DNA of 9,124 bases, taken from Bacteroidales bacterium. Lineage in GTDB: Bacteria > Bacteroidota > Bacteroidia > Bacteroidales > VadinHA17. A program made the translations under genes and the position numbers. This document shows, piece by piece, positions 7,012 to 9,124 of this stretch (positions are counted from its first letter, which is position 1; every line of letters starts with the position of its first letter). The notes below the pieces were generated by a model, which searched no databases, was not told the DNA's origin, and saw only the letters and a list, made by a program, of their open reading frames with translations. The stretch covers positions 20,159 to 29,282 of the forward strand of contig PMEC01000156.1 of assembly GCA_003155705.1 (NCBI GenBank), written 5' to 3'.

Positions 7012-7050
7012 AAAAAAGCCGGGGCTTTTTGGTCCCGGCTTTATTTTTTT
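7012..7050. terminator. Bidirectional intrinsic terminator between convergent genes
   Basis: A perfect 9-bp stem AAAGCCGGG (7015-7023) / CCCGGCTTT (7034-7042) with a 10-nt loop is followed by A and seven T (7044-7050) on the plus strand. On the minus strand the same stem is followed by a T run (complement of A7012-7017). It lies 30 nt after the hydC stop and just beyond the stop of the leftward coiled-coil gene, so it can end both transcripts. Confidence 0.9.
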
Positions 7051-7053
7051 CAA

Positions 7054-7641
7054 TTATTTCTTTTTCTTTGGAGCGGCTTTCTCACCTTCATTAGCAGCAT
7101 CATATTTCTTCTGAGCCTCGGCTAAATTTGTTTTCGCAATTTTAAGAGCATCTTTGACAGTACTCTTATTGGCTTTCCCTTTTGTAAGATCATTCGTACC
7201 TGTAGTTGACTTTTTTGTTGCATCCTTCATTCGTGTGTCAAGCGCTTTTGAGTCCAGTTTATATTTTGCACTAAGAGCTTTTAAATCAGCTCTAGCCTGG
7301 GTAGCTTCATCCTTGTCCTTTGAAGTAGTAAGCTTTTGCAACGATTTTTGCTGTGTAGCATAATCTTTGTCAAGTCTCTTCTTTTCCGATGTAATTGCTT
7401 TAATTTCTGTTTTTGATTCAGAGGTCAACTGATTTCCAGCTGTAATTAATGAATCGGCAACAGCCAATTTACGTTCATTCAAGTCAACTTTAGCTTTAGC
7501 TGTGTTAACTCCTGTTTCAAGTCTCTTCAATTCAGCGGCTTTTTTATCCTGTGGAGAAGGAGTCTGAGCATTTATCAGAAGAGAAGCTGTTAGTAAAAAT
7601 GATAATACTACAAAAAATCGAAGTTTAAATATTGTTCTCAT
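7054..7641 (-). CDS. Secreted lysine-rich coiled-coil protein of unknown function
   Basis: I do not recognise a family. The 195-aa product starts with a clear signal peptide: basic MRTIFKLR, a hydrophobic core to about residue 23, and likely cleavage after Ala25 (INA|QT). There is no lipobox cysteine, and indeed no cysteine in the protein. The mature part (about 30-180) is almost entirely Lys, Ala, Asp, Glu, Thr, Leu and Ser, with spacing suited to long amphipathic helices or coiled coil, and a very basic tail ending in PKKKK. It is probably periplasmic or cell-surface, perhaps binding an anionic partner such as a polysaccharide or nucleic acid; that is a guess from charge only. Convergent with the hydrogenase operon and sharing its terminator, it is not part of that system. 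A low-complexity, poorly conserved protein seems likely. The ATG at 7641 is supported by the signal peptide. Confidence 0.8.
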   Translation of the reverse strand: MRTIFKLRFFVVLSFLLTASLLINAQTPSPQDKKAAELKRLETGVNTAKAKVDLNERKLAVADSLITAGNQLTSESKTEIKAITSEKKRLDKDYATQQKSLQKLTTSKDKDEATQARADLKALSAKYKLDSKALDTRMKDATKKSTTGTNDLTKGKANKSTVKDALKIAKTNLAEAQKKYDAANEGEKAAPKKKK

Positions 7642-7733
7642 ATTTATAAAATTTAGTTTATTAAATTTGAATTACAGGTTAGCAATTATATCAATAAAAC
7701 ATTTTTCCGAGGTTGCTCAATAAATTTATTCAA

Positions 7734-7760
7734 TTGATATTCAATGTAATATCAAAAATA
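7734..7760 (-). promoter_or_regulatory. Perfect inverted repeat overlapping a candidate -7 box
   Basis: TTGATATT (7734-7741) and AATATCAA (7748-7755) form a perfect 8-bp dyad with a 6-nt spacer. On the minus strand, TATTTTTG (7760 down to 7753) fits the Bacteroidota -7 consensus and overlaps one arm; TTTG at 7780-7777 could be the -33 element, although 16 bp is short. If used, the coiled-coil gene has a leader of about 105 nt. A second palindrome, AATAAATTTATT (7719-7730), lies just downstream. Operator function is inferred only from geometry. Confidence 0.35.
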
Positions 7761-7827
7761 TATACAAATCAGATTTCAAAGATTAAAACAATAAGGAAAG
7801 ATAATACATCTGAAATTCATTTACAAC

Positions 7828-7847
7828 TTGTTTTTTGTTTTTTGTTT
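7828..7847. repeat. Short T-rich tandem repeat, period 7
   Basis: G at 7830, 7837 and 7844 are separated by six T each, giving nearly three copies of a GTTTTTT unit. It lies about 70 bp past the stop of the leftward radical SAM gene. On that gene's strand it is A-rich and not preceded by a hairpin, so it is not an intrinsic terminator. Confidence 0.5.
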
Positions 7848-7915
7848 CCGGTTAATTAGTTCTTCTTCAAAAACACATTCAGCATAAGAGTTCCTTCACT
7901 GAATCTCACAGAAAA

Positions 7916-9124
7916 TCATTTCTGCCTTTTGACTCCATTGCCAATACGGTCATTCAGCAACTTAGGTTTTACGAAATCAGACCTGTGCCCGGCATTTTTT
8001 TGATACCAGAAAAAGTACTCTTTCTGTCTTCTTTTATCTTCAGGATGCTTTGCCACATAAACCTTTTTCCCGGTAAAGGGATCTGTTCCTGTATAATATA
8101 TCAGGGTTGAAAGAGTCATTGGTGTCGGGGTGAAATCCTGCACCTGTTCAGGCTTGATCCCCAGGTTCTTAACCTCATTTGTGAGTGCTTTCATATCATT
8201 ATCGGTGCATGCCGGATGTGATGAAATGAAATATGGAATTAGTTCAAATTTCAAACCGTTTTCTAATACAATTTCGTCAAAATGTTTCTTAAACTTGCGG
8301 TAGAGAGTGAATGGAGGTTTTCGCATCTGAGCAAGTACATGAGGGGAAGTATGTTCCGGAGCTACCTTCAGTCTGCCTGAAACATGCCCTTTTACCAGTT
8401 CCTTTAAATATTCATTTTCAGACTTACCAGCACTTTTGTTCCACTCCGGAAATAAAAGGTCATATCTCACGCCACTACCGATAAAAGCTTTCTTTATTCC
8501 TTCAGTACTGTTAACCTTCCTGTAAAGGTTTGTAAGTCGCTGATGACTGGCATCAAGGTTTTTACATACTCCCGGCCAGATGCAGGAAGGCCGTGAACAT
8601 TTTTCACATACAGACATGTCTTTGCCTTTCATCCCGTACATATTTGCAGAGGGACCGCCCAGATCAGAAAGGTAACCCTTAAAATCCGGAAGTGAAGAAA
8701 TTTTATCTATTTCATTCATGATTGATCTCTCCGACCTGCTAATAATCTGTTTACCCTGGTGAGCCGCTATAGCGCAAAAACTGCAACCGCCAAAGCAACC
8801 ACGATGAATATTAACTGAAAATTTAATCATTTCATAGGCAGGAATATGCCCTTTTTTGTTATATTTTGGATGGGGCATATACATGTATGGCAAATCATAT
8901 GAACGATCAGCCTCAGCTTCATCCATTGGAGGAAATGGCGGGTTAATAATAACATTGAAATCACCAGAGGGTTCAATTAACCTCGATGCTTCAATTTTAT
9001 TAGATTCCTTTTCAAAAGCAACAAAATTTTCCGCAAACAATGATTTATCTGACTTACATTTTTCGAACGAATGAAGAAAAAATTCGAACCATTTCTTCCG
9101 AACCGGCAAAGGGTTGTCTCTTTT
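7916..9124 (-). CDS. ygiQ: YgiQ-family radical SAM protein, C-terminal part (5' end outside window)
   Basis: The frame is open to the right edge (402 residues visible); the TTG at 9109 that could serve as a start is internal, because the reading frame continues upstream and YgiQ proteins are usually 600-740 residues. The visible part begins near the end of the N-terminal domain. The radical SAM core follows with 'IPAYEMIKFSVNIHRGCFGGCSFC': the CxxxCxxC cysteine codons are at 8795-8797, 8783-8785 and 8774-8776, and would bind the SAM [4Fe-4S]. Further family signatures are SDLGGPSANMYGM, a cysteine-rich stretch (CEKCSRPSCIWPGVC), GSGVRYDLL, LKVAPEHTS, LIPYFISSHPACTD and 'QVQDFTPTPMTLSTLIYYTG'. 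The three or four extra cysteines may bind a second metal centre. The reaction of YgiQ is not established to my knowledge. A basic tail (NDRIGNGVKRQK) ends the protein. No functional tie to the hydrogenase is evident. Confidence 0.93.
   Translation of the reverse strand, partial: KRDNPLPVRKKWFEFFLHSFEKCKSDKSLFAENFVAFEKESNKIEASRLIEPSGDFNVIINPPFPPMDEAEADRSYDLPYMYMPHPKYNKKGHIPAYEMIKFSVNIHRGCFGGCSFCAIAAHQGKQIISRSERSIMNEIDKISSLPDFKGYLSDLGGPSANMYGMKGKDMSVCEKCSRPSCIWPGVCKNLDASHQRLTNLYRKVNSTEGIKKAFIGSGVRYDLLFPEWNKSAGKSENEYLKELVKGHVSGRLKVAPEHTSPHVLAQMRKPPFTLYRKFKKHFDEIVLENGLKFELIPYFISSHPACTDNDMKALTNEVKNLGIKPEQVQDFTPTPMTLSTLIYYTGTDPFTGKKVYVAKHPEDKRRQKEYFFWYQKNAGHRSDFVKPKLLNDRIGNGVKRQK

Noticed and set aside
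9107..9109. TTG as the start codon of the radical SAM gene
   Set aside because: The frame stays open upstream to the window edge, and the missing N-terminal domain of YgiQ proteins is expected there.

Overview
The window looks like a stretch of chromosome from an anaerobic, fermentative member of the Bacteroidota. I infer this from three things: AT-rich intergenic DNA, mostly absent Shine-Dalgarno sequences with -7 boxes of the Bacteroidota type (TAnnTTTG), and the gene content (a secreted DPP-IV-like S9 peptidase, a YgiQ-type radical SAM protein and a multisubunit [FeFe] hydrogenase). No rRNA, tRNA, CRISPR array, insertion sequence or phage gene is visible.

Layout. Positions 1-2105 (minus) hold an almost complete secreted dipeptidyl-peptidase IV-like serine peptidase whose last residues lie beyond the left edge. 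A divergent, AT-rich intergenic region of about 350 bp follows; it carries a perfect 17-bp tandem repeat whose two copies are each a TTGTTAt-N4-TTAACA palindrome, overlapping a Bacteroidota-type promoter. Positions 2459-6981 (plus) are a four-gene operon: hndB-like, hydB/hndC, hydA/hndD and hydC/hndA. A strong bidirectional terminator (7012-7050) separates it from a convergent gene for a secreted, lysine-rich, coiled-coil protein of unknown function (7054-7641, minus). Positions 7916-9124 (minus) hold the C-terminal part of a YgiQ-family radical SAM protein that runs off the right edge.

How the genes work together. The four plus-strand genes encode a cytosolic NAD(H)-linked [FeFe] hydrogenase of the HydABC/HndABCD type (group A3-like). 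HydB binds FMN and NAD(H), HydA carries the H-cluster and an iron-sulfur relay, HydC supplies a [2Fe-2S] thioredoxin-like domain, and the first gene is a fourth, HndB-like subunit. Such enzymes reoxidise NADH, often together with reduced ferredoxin, by making H2, or run in reverse. All H-cluster motifs and relay cysteines are intact, so the enzyme should be functional if HydE, HydF and HydG maturases exist elsewhere in the genome.

The most interesting points are the tandem operator, which matches the NADH/NAD+-sensing Rex type and also fits CRP/FNR spacing, and the HndB-like subunit, which has lost all but one of its cluster cysteines while keeping the fold signature. I see no wholly new system; the novelty is in the regulation and in the degenerate subunit.
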